A DNA stretch of 64,000 bases from Candidatus Bathyarchaeota archaeon (GTDB lineage: Archaea; Thermoproteota; Bathyarchaeia; Bathyarchaeales; Bathycorpusculaceae): NCBI GenBank assembly GCA_026014725.1, contig JAOZHV010000026.1, forward strand, positions 291,430-355,429, written 5' to 3'. The notes below the pieces were generated by a model, which saw only the letters and a list, made by a program, of their open reading frames with translations, was not told the DNA's origin and made no database searches. Both the position numbers and the translations under genes were made by a program. Of this stretch, positions 35,212 through 44,801 are shown in pieces (the first letter of the stretch is position 1; each line of letters begins with the position of its first letter).

Positions 35212-36564
35212 ATGAAGATTTCCTTAAAACGAATCCTTTCTAAACGCTTGATTGTTGTTGTTCTTGCAGTTCTGCTTGCTTTATCAGCGTTTAACACTTA
35301 CCTTATTCTTCAAGTAATCCCTTCATCTTCAAGCTCAGACTCAGTAATCTATGACTTTGTGCTATCCAAAAACGGTGATAGCTACCGATTAAAAAACGTC
35401 TTAACAGGATACATACGCGATGAATCAGCAAGCGCCTCAGTTGCCCTCAACTTGGCATTAACCGAAGGAAACTCCGTCTACATCAACCCAGGAATCTACA
35501 CTCTAACCGAAGATGTGTTGCTAACAAACAAGGTTAACCCAAAAATAATCAGCGATGGAGCAACAATAAACGGCAACGGCAAAAAAATCATCATAAACGG
35601 CGATGACCACACAACCTCACGCTACGCAACCATCTCAGGTTTAACCCTCATCAACACCACCATAAGAGTCGAAGACTCCTTTGCAACAACCATCCAAAAC
35701 ATAATCTTTGAAAACACAACAACAGGCATAGAGTTCGCCAACACCAAAACATGGAGCGAATACAACAAAGTAGAAAACTGCCAATTCTACAACACAACCG
35801 AAGGCATCGCTTTCCGAACGCCCACAGAAAACGCCACAGGCTCATACGCAAGCTCCCAAATCGAACGCTGCTCTTTCAACGTCATGGACTATTCAGTCGG
35901 CATCAAAATTGAACGTTTAGCAGAATTCTCCGACAGCCAAATCCAAAACGTAAGATTCTGGCTAGGCGAATACGGCAGAGCAAACCAAACAGCACTCTTC
36001 GTCGACGGTTCCATGTACCAAACCCTGCTCTTCGGCGTAGTGTTTGAATCCTTCGCAGATAATCCAGTTTACATGTTCGCCATACACCTTGGACCCAACT
36101 GTGATCCAGCACCAATCCTTGATGGTGGCGTCAGCTTTCTGGGCAACTGGACAGCGAGAGTCTACAACCCCCATAGCATCTGGATTTCAGCGGTTGGCAG
36201 CGTATTTGACCGAGAAAACGAGAACATTCCAGTGGGCACAAACAACCAGTTCGGAGAGAACGTGAGCATACAGGTTCGCCCGCTCAAAATCTTCAGTTTC
36301 AAACCTAAGATTGAGGTAGATGGAAGCTTCTTGAATAATGAAACTGTAACCGTTAGAATTCGTATAGAGTATATTGATAACGTAATATCAAACTCTGTTG
36401 TTCGGTCATTTACGAGCAGGGATTCATTATGGCTTACAGATGACGAAATGCTACGGTTGTTTCCCTCGCAAAGTGTAATTTGGGCGATATGGGTTGACGC
36501 GAAATCCAGCGCTCCCTCAACAGACGCAACCGTAAAAATTAGCGGTTACGGCACAGCAGGCTAA
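35212..36564 (+). CDS. Secreted parallel beta-helix protein
   Basis: 450 aa from ATG 35212 (frame open to 35170, where the extra residues do not look like part of a signal peptide). N-terminal signal anchor (~10-30), then repeats with hydrophobic ladder and many Asn/Thr (ISGLTLINTTIRVEDS, IQNIIFENTTTGIEF, NCQFYNTTEGIAF), the pectate-lyase-like right-handed beta-helix pattern, to about residue 350, then a beta-sandwich-like end. No catalytic residues recognised; probably surface-exposed. Confidence 0.7.
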   Translation: MKISLKRILSKRLIVVVLAVLLALSAFNTYLILQVIPSSSSSDSVIYDFVLSKNGDSYRLKNVLTGYIRDESASASVALNLALTEGNSVYINPGIYTLTEDVLLTNKVNPKIISDGATINGNGKKIIINGDDHTTSRYATISGLTLINTTIRVEDSFATTIQNIIFENTTTGIEFANTKTWSEYNKVENCQFYNTTEGIAFRTPTENATGSYASSQIERCSFNVMDYSVGIKIERLAEFSDSQIQNVRFWLGEYGRANQTALFVDGSMYQTLLFGVVFESFADNPVYMFAIHLGPNCDPAPILDGGVSFLGNWTARVYNPHSIWISAVGSVFDRENENIPVGTNNQFGENVSIQVRPLKIFSFKPKIEVDGSFLNNETVTVRIRIEYIDNVISNSVVRSFTSRDSLWLTDDEMLRLFPSQSVIWAIWVDAKSSAPSTDATVKISGYGTAG

Positions 36565-37950
36565 TTATTTCTCATTCAACAAGTTTTTACGACTAAAAAT
36601 TTTCTCCAGTTCCTCTAATGTCAGCAAGCCTTTTTCCAGCGCCACCTCTTTTACAGTACGGTTTTCAGCTTGGGCTTGTTTAGCAATTTTTGCGGCTTCC
36701 AGATACCCAATCTTTGGAGCTAAAAGCGTTGCTAATGAAGGATTTTTCTCTAAATATTGCTCACAGCGTTTCTCATCAACCGTAATGCCCTTTACACATT
36801 TTTCAGTGAACACTGGGAGGTAATTGCTCAAGATTTCAATGGAAAAAAGCATGTTGTACATTATTGCTGGAGTCATAACATTGAGGTCTAATTGTCCAGC
36901 TTGCACGGCTAAACTCACAGCCGCATCGTTACCAACAACTTGAAACGCAACCATGTCCAAGCATTCAGCCATCACAGGATTCACTTTCCCAGGCATAATC
37001 GATGAGCCAGGCTGCACAGGCGGCAACGTAATCTCATTCAAACCAGTAGTTGGACCCGAAGCAAGCAACCGCAAATCGTTAGCAATACGGATAAGCTCCA
37101 ACGCCAACTCTTTAAGCCCACTTGAAACCGACTGCGCTGCCCTGTGACTCTGTAAAGCCTCAAAGTTGTTTCCAGCTGGTTTTAGCGGAAAGCCTGTCAA
37201 CTTTGCCAGTTCCGCTATTGCAGGTTTCTTGTAATCTGGATGCGTGTTGGCGCCTGTTCCCGTGGCTGTGCCTCCCAAAGCTAGATAATACAAGTTTTCC
37301 TGCCGCTTTCGCAACTCAACACAAGCGTTAGCAACAGCAGAGCCGTAAGCGCCAAACTCTTGTCCAATAGTAACTGGCACAGCATCCTGCAAATGTGTCC
37401 TGCCAGATTTTAAAACGTGAGCGTTCTTCTTTGCCAACTCCTCAAAAGCTTCCGCAAGCTCATCAAGAGCTGAAAACAAAGGTTGCAGAACCATGAGAAC
37501 CGAAACATGCAGTGCCGTTGGGAAAGTGTCGTTGGTAGATTGCCCCATGTTCACATGGTCATTTGGACTTACGGTCTTGTAATCGCCTTTCTGTTTCCCA
37601 AGAATTTCCAATGCCCTGTTAGCTAAAACCTCGTTAACGTTCATGTTAAACGATGTGCCAGCGCCCGCTTGGAACACGTCAACCACGAACTGGTCTAAAA
37701 GTTTGCCGCTGAGCACTTCGTCGCAGGCTTGAATTATGGCTTTAGCTATTTTGGGTTGTAGACAACCAACTTGAGCGTTAGCAGTTGCAGCGGCTTTTTT
37801 CACCAGCACATAAGCCTTGATAAATGGTAACGGCGCTTTTATGCCGCTGACAGGAAAATTCTCAGTTGCCCTCAAAGTTTGAATACCATAATAAGCGTCT
37901 TTTGGGATTCCCCTCTCACCCAATGGATCAATTTCTCTTCTGGTTTGCAT
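36565..37950 (-). CDS. aspA: Aspartase/fumarase superfamily lyase, aspartase-like
   Basis: 461 aa. Signature GSSIMPGKVNP and catalytic SS-loop present; AYYGIQTLRATENF, FQAGAGTSFNMNVNEVLANRA and QSTND (fumarases usually read QSSND) favour aspartate ammonia-lyase. The C-terminal VKEVALEKGLLTLEELE is shared by both. It lies 16 bp after the fumarate reductase genes, so either activity would feed fumarate to them. Aspartase is my preferred call; class II fumarase is the alternative. Confidence 0.75.
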   Translation of the reverse strand: MQTRREIDPLGERGIPKDAYYGIQTLRATENFPVSGIKAPLPFIKAYVLVKKAAATANAQVGCLQPKIAKAIIQACDEVLSGKLLDQFVVDVFQAGAGTSFNMNVNEVLANRALEILGKQKGDYKTVSPNDHVNMGQSTNDTFPTALHVSVLMVLQPLFSALDELAEAFEELAKKNAHVLKSGRTHLQDAVPVTIGQEFGAYGSAVANACVELRKRQENLYYLALGGTATGTGANTHPDYKKPAIAELAKLTGFPLKPAGNNFEALQSHRAAQSVSSGLKELALELIRIANDLRLLASGPTTGLNEITLPPVQPGSSIMPGKVNPVMAECLDMVAFQVVGNDAAVSLAVQAGQLDLNVMTPAIMYNMLFSIEILSNYLPVFTEKCVKGITVDEKRCEQYLEKNPSLATLLAPKIGYLEAAKIAKQAQAENRTVKEVALEKGLLTLEELEKIFSRKNLLNEK

Positions 37951-37966
37951 TTGCCCTTCTCTCCAA

Positions 37967-38689
37967 CTACTTACTTTTTGGTTGTTGCTCGTTGATTATC
38001 TTCTTTTTGGTTCTAAGTATAGCTTGAGTCACTTTAATGTTCTTTGGACAAACAAGCGTACACATGTAGTAACTTTTGCAGCCCCAAATACCATGCGGCT
38101 TTAGAAGCACTTCTGTGCGTTCTTTAACGTCCGCTGTTCTGGAATCGAAAATATAACGCTGCGCTCGCAAAATAGCGGCGGGACCAATGAATTGTTCGTC
38201 TTGTTCAGTCATCACGGGGCACGCGCTATAGCATAGACCGCACAGAATGCATTTTATGGCATCATCGAATTGGTTGCGTTCTTCTACTGTTTGAATTCGC
38301 TCTTTCTCTGGGAAATCGCTTTCTGCGTTTGACCATTGCGGGTTTATCGAGTCGATTCTTTGGTAGAACGGTGTTAAGTCAACGATTAAATCCTTAACTA
38401 TGGGGAAGTATTTTAGTGGTTCAATCAGAATCTCTTTATCGCTGGCGTAATCTTTAACTAATTTTTGGCAAGCCAATGCTGCTTGCCCGTTGATGGTTAA
38501 CCCGTCAGAACCGCAAACGCCGTGGGCGCAGGACATGCGAAAGCTCAGGGTGTTGTCTTGTTGCCAGCGGATTCTGTTTAGACAGTCAAGTATGCGTTCG
38601 TTGGGCTCTGCTTCCAAATGAAAAGTGTCATAGCGAGGTTCTTTGTTTGTCTCTGGGTTAAAGCGGTAAACCTTCAGTGTAACTTTCAC
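37967..38689 (-). CDS. sdhB: Succinate dehydrogenase/fumarate reductase iron-sulfur subunit
   Basis: 240 aa from GTG 38689, fixed by GGAGG seven bases ahead inside the end of sdhA. [2Fe-2S] domain with CAHGVCGSDG and CQK; C-terminal 8Fe part with CILCGLCYSACP and CKSYYMCTLVCP. Passes electrons between the flavoprotein and a membrane or soluble partner. No SdhC/SdhD anchor genes are adjacent. Confidence 0.9.
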   Translation of the reverse strand: MKVTLKVYRFNPETNKEPRYDTFHLEAEPNERILDCLNRIRWQQDNTLSFRMSCAHGVCGSDGLTINGQAALACQKLVKDYASDKEILIEPLKYFPIVKDLIVDLTPFYQRIDSINPQWSNAESDFPEKERIQTVEERNQFDDAIKCILCGLCYSACPVMTEQDEQFIGPAAILRAQRYIFDSRTADVKERTEVLLKPHGIWGCKSYYMCTLVCPKNIKVTQAILRTKKKIINEQQPKSK

Positions 38690-38690
38690 G

Positions 38691-40418
38691 TTAGTACCTC
38701 CGTTTTTCAGGTGCAAACTTGCTGATGACAACGGGTTTGTAGCTTGCCTCAAGTCCAGATGGTGACTCACTAACAAGAGTGTGGATTAGCCATTGTTCAT
38801 CGTTGCGTTCGGGGAAGTCCTCGCGAAAGTGCGAACCGCGACTTTCAGCACGTTTGAGCGCTGAAAAAACCACAACTTCAGCCACACGTAACATGTTATT
38901 TAGCTCGAAGGCTTCTTGCAATTCATAATTGAAAATCAAAGATTTATTGGTTAAGCCAACGTTTAAACAGCGTTTCTTGAGCTGACAGATTTTATTTAAT
39001 GCATCTTTTAGGTTTGTGCTGTTTCTGAAAACACTACATTGCTCAGTCATCAAGCGCTGCATTTCTTCACGTGAAACTGTAACACTCTCGGTGCCTTTTG
39101 ATTCAATTTTCTTGCTTATTTCATCAAGCAATATGCTTTCTGCTTGAAGAGGAAGTTGCTGCAATGTTTGAGTTTTCAACTCAGTCGCAATACTCGTGCC
39201 GGCTCTGTGCCCGAAAACAACTAAATCAATTAGGGAGTTGCACCCTAAACGGTTTGCTCCATGAACACTCACGCATGCGCATTCGCCCACAGCGTATAAT
39301 CCCGGCGAAACGGTACCAACTGTATCCGTTAAAACGTGCCCATCAATATCGGTTGGAATGCCGCCCATAATGTAGTGGCATGTTGGAGCCACTGGAATCG
39401 GAGTTTCGCTTGGGTCAATGCCGAGGTAGGTTTTAGTGAATGCGGTGATTTCTGGAAGTTGGCGATTCAAGCGCTCTTTGCCAATTTCACGTAAATCTAA
39501 ATGTACGTAATCTTTGCCGTCTATGCCTTTGCCTTGCCTTATTTCATTTAGGATAGCCCTTGAAACGATGTCTCTTGGCGCCAAATCCTTGAGCACTGGA
39601 GCATAGCGCTCCATGAATCGTTCGCCTAAACTGTTTCGAAGTACGCCGCCTTCTGCTCTTGCCGCTTCACTTATCAAAAGACCCAGTCCGTAAATGCCTG
39701 TTGGGTGAAACTGGACAAACTCCATGTCCTGCAAAGGCAAAAGTGCATCAAGCGCCAACGCAAAGCCGTCGCCTGTTGAGGCGAAGCCGTTGCTGGTGGT
39801 TTTGTAGATTTTGCCGCCTCCGCCTGTAGCTAAGACGACTGCTTTAGCGTGAAAGATTTGAGGGGTTCCTGTTGCAATGTCGTATCCAGCCGCGCCGCAA
39901 CATGCGTTTCCTGAGAAGAGAAGTTTTAAGATGAAAACTTCATTGTGGAAAGTCACGCCTTTTTGTCGGCATTGGTCGTAGAGTGTGTCCATTATGGCTC
40001 TGCCTGTGCGGTCGGAAACGTAGCATGCGCGTTTTATTGGAGCTTCACCTTGATTTTTTGTGTGTCCACCGAATCGCCGTTGCTCAATTTTGCCTTCTTT
40101 ATTTCGGCTGAACGGAACACCCATGTGCTCTAACGCATAAATGGCGTCTGGGGCTTCTTTGGCTAAGATTTCCGCAGCGTTTTGATCTGCAAGGTAATCG
40201 CTGCCTTTGGCGGTGTCGTACATGTGCCATTCCCAGTGGTCTTTCTCTTCATTACCTAGACTTGCCGCTATTCCCCCTTGAGCTGCCACCGAATGCGAGC
40301 GGGTAACGTGTACTTTGCTGACTACTGCAATTCTGCTTTTATTTTGTGATATTGTTAATGCTGTGTATAATCCTGCTATTCCGCCGCCGACAATCACGAC
40401 GTCATAAGTATGAATCAA
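38691..40418 (-). CDS. sdhA: Succinate dehydrogenase/fumarate reductase flavoprotein
   Basis: 575 aa. FAD-binding [15 protein letters not shown], covalent-flavin histidine region [24 protein letters not shown], the catalytic Arg region RAEGG and YHxMGG ([11 protein letters not shown]) are all present. Full-length for the family. Operon with sdhB and the lyase suggests fumarate reduction or succinate oxidation as its role; direction cannot be read from sequence. Confidence 0.92.
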   Translation of the reverse strand: MIHTYDVVIVGGGIAGLYTALTISQNKSRIAVVSKVHVTRSHSVAAQGGIAASLGNEEKDHWEWHMYDTAKGSDYLADQNAAEILAKEAPDAIYALEHMGVPFSRNKEGKIEQRRFGGHTKNQGEAPIKRACYVSDRTGRAIMDTLYDQCRQKGVTFHNEVFILKLLFSGNACCGAAGYDIATGTPQIFHAKAVVLATGGGGKIYKTTSNGFASTGDGFALALDALLPLQDMEFVQFHPTGIYGLGLLISEAARAEGGVLRNSLGERFMERYAPVLKDLAPRDIVSRAILNEIRQGKGIDGKDYVHLDLREIGKERLNRQLPEITAFTKTYLGIDPSETPIPVAPTCHYIMGGIPTDIDGHVLTDTVGTVSPGLYAVGECACVSVHGANRLGCNSLIDLVVFGHRAGTSIATELKTQTLQQLPLQAESILLDEISKKIESKGTESVTVSREEMQRLMTEQCSVFRNSTNLKDALNKICQLKKRCLNVGLTNKSLIFNYELQEAFELNNMLRVAEVVVFSALKRAESRGSHFREDFPERNDEQWLIHTLVSESPSGLEASYKPVVISKFAPEKRRY

Positions 40419-40447
40419 TTGCTTTTTTGCCTCTGAAAAATTATGTT

Positions 40448-41272
40448 TTAGATTTCGAATTTTTCAATGATTCGGTTTTCTTTGGCGCCTGTAATTTCAG
40501 CAGTGACATGGAAGAATTGTGCGAGTCCTGATTTGATGATTCTGGGTTTTAGGAGTTCATCAATTTGGAAGACGCCTGCTGAATTTGACATTTTAATTTT
40601 TATAACAATCGGCTTTACCTGATTTTCAGCAACTTCCACTTCTACTTTCTCAATTGACAATGCTGATATTGAGTGAATATCGACTTTGCCTGCGTTGAAA
40701 GGAATACGTGCTCTTCCTGCTTCCATGTCTAGCGCGTCTGCGATTCCCACAATACCTGCTTCTTTAGTCAGTAACTTGTTTTCAGGTTCAGTGCTGGGCG
40801 GTTGCTCGTGAGAAACGATGGCGTGGAGAACTTCTGAGGTGATTATTGCTTTTTCCTCTATGTTGTAAGTTGGTGTTAGCAGGTCGTCTATGATGTCTTT
40901 GGCTAAGAGGGCACTGTATTGTTCATGGTTTAGTCTTTGGACCAACATGCCTAAATCGTGAAGGATTGATCCTAAAACCACAACCACTTCTGCATCTTCA
41001 TTTTTCATATCATAGTTTTGCACTATGCTAGGCGTGATCAGCTTTTTTTCGATAAGTACGCGCAGAAGTTTTAGTGCAAGGTTAGCTACTATTTTAACAT
41101 GGGTTGGACCGTGGTCAGTGTAGCCCATACGTTCAATCGCCATGACGTTGGCACATTTCCAGTAAGCGTGCAGTTTCTTGTTTTCTTTAACTTTTTCCAT
41201 AACGTGTTTAAGTTTGGTGTTGTTCCTGTAGGGTATGTTGAAGGTATAGGACACTTTGCTTTTGCACTCCAA
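40448..41272 (-). CDS. HD-domain metal-dependent phosphohydrolase
   Basis: 274 aa. HD motif residues are visible: [12 protein letters not shown] (first His), then [11 protein letters not shown] (His-Asp pair) and AIVSHEQPP, ending with [11 protein letters not shown] (distal Asp). C-terminal ~90 residues form a separate alpha/beta domain. Common in archaea; substrate unknown, phosphate esters or nucleotides expected. Confidence 0.75.
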   Translation of the reverse strand: MECKSKVSYTFNIPYRNNTKLKHVMEKVKENKKLHAYWKCANVMAIERMGYTDHGPTHVKIVANLALKLLRVLIEKKLITPSIVQNYDMKNEDAEVVVVLGSILHDLGMLVQRLNHEQYSALLAKDIIDDLLTPTYNIEEKAIITSEVLHAIVSHEQPPSTEPENKLLTKEAGIVGIADALDMEAGRARIPFNAGKVDIHSISALSIEKVEVEVAENQVKPIVIKIKMSNSAGVFQIDELLKPRIIKSGLAQFFHVTAEITGAKENRIIEKFEI

Positions 41273-41356
41273 TGATGATTATTCATGTAGAAGATTTAAA
41301 CTTACATTCAAATTAAAAATCCATTATTGATTAACCCTTAAACAATGAATAAGCAG

Positions 41357-41500
41357 TATGGCAGAATGTTTGTTGCTCTGCCATAGAGCCTATCCCCCTA
41401 TAAAAACGCGATTTTCAACATGCTAATGGCTTGAAAAAGCGCCAATAGCACCTACCCCCTATAGGTTTCTGCAATGAGTTTCTAATAGGCAGCAAATATG
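41357..41500 (+). repeat. Hairpin, C-rich element and conserved intergenic element copy 2
   Basis: Within the 393-bp gap before rps12: a 9-bp inverted repeat TATGGCAGA/TCTGCCATA (41357-41365, 41377-41385), the C-rich element 41368-41410 (GCTCTGCCA, TATCCCCCTATAAAA), and 41450-41500, which matches the element ahead of rnpB at 16065-16114. No coding frame here looks real. Confidence 0.6.
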
Positions 41501-41610
41501 TGGTTGGAGGCTTCATATCGAATGATATTTTTCGATGTTGGTCTTGCTACTGTTTTATTTAGGGTAAAGTTAAGAAATTGCGCCAAATCAAGGGAGAACT
41601 CTTCGTTTTG

Positions 41611-41620
41611 TTTATATATG
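41611..41620 (+). promoter_or_regulatory. TATA box for rps12-rps7
   Basis: TTTATATATG, about 46-55 bp before the rps12 ATG, which would give a leader of about 20 nt containing GTGAGG. Confidence 0.55.
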
Positions 41621-41665
41621 TGTTCTTTGACTATGCATGTGCAAAAAGTGAGGAATACATAAAGT

Positions 41666-42106
41666 ATGGGTTCCAAGTCTCCAAGAGGCGAATTCGCCGC
41701 AAGGCAACTTGCAAAGAAACGGAAGAACTTCCGTTGGCACGATAGGTACTTTAACCGACGCATGCTTATGCTAGACGAAAAAGTAGACCCAATGCAGGGC
41801 GCACCCCAATCACGGGGCATCGTTCTAGAAAAAGTAGGCGTTGAATCCAAACAACCAAACAGCGCCATCCGCAAATGCGTCCGCACCCAACTCATCAAAA
41901 ACGGCAGAACCATAACTGCATTCCTGCCAGGCGACGGCGCATTAAACGTAGTTGATGAACACGACGAAGTCACCGTAGAAGGCATCGGCGGAACCAGAGG
42001 AGGCGCAATGGGAGACATCCCAGGAGTACGCTGGAAAGTCACCATGGTCAACGGCGTATCCCTAAACGAACTCGTCTACGGACGAAAACAAAAACCAGCA
42101 AGGTAA
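41666..42106 (+). CDS. rps12: 30S ribosomal protein S12 (uS12)
   Basis: 146 aa, archaeal S12. Marks: [22 protein letters not shown] with the conserved PNSA loop, FLPGDGALN and [12 protein letters not shown]. Part of the decoding centre of the small subunit. rps7 follows after 7 bp. Confidence 0.97.
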   Translation: MGSKSPRGEFAARQLAKKRKNFRWHDRYFNRRMLMLDEKVDPMQGAPQSRGIVLEKVGVESKQPNSAIRKCVRTQLIKNGRTITAFLPGDGALNVVDEHDEVTVEGIGGTRGGAMGDIPGVRWKVTMVNGVSLNELVYGRKQKPAR

Positions 42107-42113
42107 ACAAGGC

Positions 42114-42701
42114 ATGTCGTCACAACTAGCCCAACCCCAAGAAATCAAGCTCTTCCAAAAATGGTCATTCAAAGACATTAAAGTCGAAGACATAGGGCTC
42201 CAACGCTACTTGAATTTAACACCTATGACCATACCTCATAGCATGGGACGCCACGAACACCAACGCTTCCGCAAAGCCAAAGTCAATATAGTCGAACGAC
42301 TAATCAACGGCTTAATGCGGAGCGGCAAAAACGCAGGAAAAAAGGCCAAAGCAACCAACATAGTCAAAGAAGCCTTCGAAATCATCCACGTACGCACAGG
42401 CAAAAATCCCATCGAAGTCCTAGTTAGAGCAGTAGAAAATAGTGCACCATGCGAAGACACAACACGCATCAGCTATGGCGGAGTCGTCTACCATCTTTCA
42501 GTTGACGTAGCACCACAAAGGCGCATAGACCTCGCACTTCGCCACATAACCGAAGGCGCAAGAGCAGCCAGCATAAACAACCCACGTAGTATCCAAGAAA
42601 CCCTCGCAGACGAACTTGTATTAGCCGCAGCCAAGGACATCAAGAGCGCAGCCGTAGCCAAACGTAACGAAATCGAACGCGTCGCACAATCCAGCAGATA
42701 A
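42114..42701 (+). CDS. rps7: 30S ribosomal protein S7 (uS7)
   Basis: 195 aa, archaeal S7. Marks: [37 protein letters not shown], and the C-terminal [28 protein letters not shown]. Initiates assembly of the 30S head. The usual downstream elongation factor genes are not here; a GTPase gene faces it instead. Confidence 0.97.
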   Translation: MSSQLAQPQEIKLFQKWSFKDIKVEDIGLQRYLNLTPMTIPHSMGRHEHQRFRKAKVNIVERLINGLMRSGKNAGKKAKATNIVKEAFEIIHVRTGKNPIEVLVRAVENSAPCEDTTRISYGGVVYHLSVDVAPQRRIDLALRHITEGARAASINNPRSIQETLADELVLAAAKDIKSAAVAKRNEIERVAQSSR

Positions 42702-42752
42702 ACAATATTTTCTTACTTTTTATTCAGATTGATCAATCAAAGAGCCAAAGTT

Positions 42753-43937
42753 CTAAACTTTAGTGTGTAATTCCACAACATCGCCATCATCTAAAACGAA
42801 ATTCAAACCAACTTTCTTTGGACTAAAAGGCAAACGAGAAGCCCAAACCATAGCAAACAGAAAATTAGAAACAAAATCTTTGTGAATGTTCTTGGCTAAA
42901 TCACCCACAGTGGTGCCGCGTTTGAGTGCAAAGGGTCTGCCAGTTGGCTCACGCGAACCAGGCTCCTTAGTATAAACCCGAATGATTCCTAATACTTCAA
43001 TCAAAGCCTTACCTAACTCATCCACACCCGTCTTCTGCTCACAAGACATCGCAACCACAGGCAACTTATTATCCACATATTTTTTGAGTAAACGCAAATT
43101 ATTCTCCGCACCTGTCACATCAAGCTTATTTGCAACTACCAATGCCGGTTTGTACGTGGTTGTCTCAAAAATCGCATCCTCCACATCATCAAGCGTAACG
43201 TTACCGCTGATTTTGACGATGGCATCGTTAATACGGTAGCTACGAAGCAAATCCTCAACCTCACGCATGGTACAGTCAACCAGCTTACCAAGCAAGATAA
43301 TACGCAAAGCCGCTCCAGCGTGACGCCTGTCAATCTCCACTCGCCCACTTGGTCGACTCACCAAAACACGGCTCTTCTCTAACTCAGAAACCAAGAGCTC
43401 CAACTGCCCAATCGGATCATGCGACAAATCAACCATCAAAATTACCCCGTCCGCGTTCCGCGCGACCCCTAATGTCACAGGACCCCAAGCCCGTCCATCC
43501 CCGCTGCCCTCCATAACCGCGGGTGTCTCAACCACTTGAAACTGCACATCACCAAAATCCATAATGCCAGGAGTAGGCTCGCGTGTCATAAAGGGCGTAG
43601 CAGAAACCACCACGTTCGCGTTCGAAACCGCCTGCAAAAGGCAGCTCTTACCCACATTAGTTACGCCTAAAACGGCAATCTGCGCAGCACCCTCTTTCTC
43701 CACAAAAAGTTTGGGGCCACCACTGCTTTTGCCTGTACCCTTACGCTTCTTCTCTTCCAAATCATTCCGAATAATCGCGATTTTCTTTTTGATTTCGCCG
43801 CGAAGCTTAAGCGTACCCTTATGTTGGGGAACATACTTGAGAAACTCTTGCATCTTCTCCATCTTCTCCCGTGGACCACGGGCAGCTTCAACTTCAGCCC
43901 ACTTGTCTAGTGCTTCAGGCGGCAAATTAGTTGGCAT
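42753..43937 (-). CDS. OBG/DRG-like GTPase with C-terminal TGS domain
   Basis: 394 aa. Helical N-terminus (1-95), G domain with G1 GVTNVGKS, G3 region reading ETPAV in place of DxxG, G4 NKLD and G5 SCE, and a TGS domain in the last ~70 residues (LKRGTTVGDLAKNIHKDF; VLDDGDVVELHT). Resembles archaeal Drg but with a divergent G1/G3. Probably ribosome- or RNA-associated. Convergent with rps7. Confidence 0.82.
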   Translation of the reverse strand: MPTNLPPEALDKWAEVEAARGPREKMEKMQEFLKYVPQHKGTLKLRGEIKKKIAIIRNDLEEKKRKGTGKSSGGPKLFVEKEGAAQIAVLGVTNVGKSCLLQAVSNANVVVSATPFMTREPTPGIMDFGDVQFQVVETPAVMEGSGDGRAWGPVTLGVARNADGVILMVDLSHDPIGQLELLVSELEKSRVLVSRPSGRVEIDRRHAGAALRIILLGKLVDCTMREVEDLLRSYRINDAIVKISGNVTLDDVEDAIFETTTYKPALVVANKLDVTGAENNLRLLKKYVDNKLPVVAMSCEQKTGVDELGKALIEVLGIIRVYTKEPGSREPTGRPFALKRGTTVGDLAKNIHKDFVSNFLFAMVWASRLPFSPKKVGLNFVLDDGDVVELHTKV

Positions 43938-44046
43938 ACAAACTTCCGCATAAGATACGCAATAACAACCATAAGAAAATTTCTAAACTAAACCCAGAAA
44001 AACGCTCCTTACAAAAATTAAAAATAACTCTTCAGACCATAATATT

Positions 44047-44235
44047 GTGAGGGTGTTTGTGGTGGAAGAGTATGTGAAGGGAGCTGCACCTGACCGGTGG
44101 CACTGGTTCAAAGAATGCAAGCAGTACCCTCGCGTAATTATCGAAAGACGCAATTGGCGACCTCGCTCTGATCTCTGCGATGAGTGCCAAGATATAGAGC
44201 GAAAAGCACTTCGGAAAGCACAAACCGTGCAGTAG
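44047..44235 (+). CDS. Small Cys-rich archaeal protein
   Basis: 62 aa, GTG start. HWFKECKQYP and RPRSDLCDECQDIE give a H/C...C...CxxC pattern that recurs in small archaeal zinc proteins. No ribosome-binding site stands out, and the start could be the GTG at 44053 or 44059. Function unknown. Confidence 0.55.
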   Translation: MRVFVVEEYVKGAAPDRWHWFKECKQYPRVIIERRNWRPRSDLCDECQDIERKALRKAQTVQ

Positions 44236-44401
44236 GCAGGTTTCCTTCCATAACTAAAAATACACATTTCCAAAATGCACAGCGTAAGCGCCAACCCACA
44301 AAAGCCTCATCATGGTAGTTAGTGTCTGTATTGTTGCAATCACACATCTTTAAACCGAAAGTCGCCCGAATATCTTTAGGCTTATTCTGGAGGTGAAAAC
44401 A

Positions 44402-44653
44402 TTGGTTGAAATCGAAGTATGCAAAGCAACCCCATCAACCGAAGAAGAAACCCAAACCACAACCCTCGACATCAACGAAATGATCAACAGGGTACGCGAT
44501 TTTGTAAACAGTATCAAAAACATGTACGGTAATGGGCAACCTATGGATATTACCGTGGAAGCATTCAACTTTTCTATAGGCAAAACAGGCACAGAATACG
44601 AGTTATCGGTGAAATTAAATCTAACGTTTAAGCCACATGGAAAAGCTACATAG
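44402..44653 (+). CDS. Small conserved-looking protein, unknown
   Basis: 83 aa from TTG 44402, chosen because GGAGG (44389-44393) sits eight bases ahead; GTG at 44393 would overlap that site. Helix (DINEMINRVRDFVNSIK) flanked by strands (DITVEAFNFSIG; ELSVKLNLTFKP). Looks like a small alpha/beta fold. No family recognised. Confidence 0.55.
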   Translation: MVEIEVCKATPSTEEETQTTTLDINEMINRVRDFVNSIKNMYGNGQPMDITVEAFNFSIGKTGTEYELSVKLNLTFKPHGKAT

Positions 44654-44801
44654 CCCGTCATTTCTAAACAATTATGCTTTTCCCTTACTCTCGAAGGCTT
44701 CTCTGAAAATGATTTACGTGCTCTGACAGCTAACCAAACATTTAACAATCAGATTTAAAAGAAACGTAAGTATTAGCGCCATTAAGTGAAGGAAGAGTTA
44801 G

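Noticed and set aside
34923..35297. 124-aa minus-strand frame ending in GRTGFEPVIFAA
   Set aside because: Its C-terminus is the antisense of tRNA-Val, a well-known source of false proteins; the rest covers noncoding DNA.
36565..37950. Argininosuccinate or adenylosuccinate lyase
   Set aside because: The GSSIMPGKVNP signature is shared, but the AYYG and QSTND segments and the C-terminal domain are of the aspartase/fumarase type.
41482..42051. 189-aa minus-strand frame opposite rps12
   Set aside because: It is the shadow of the S12 gene plus its noncoding upstream region.
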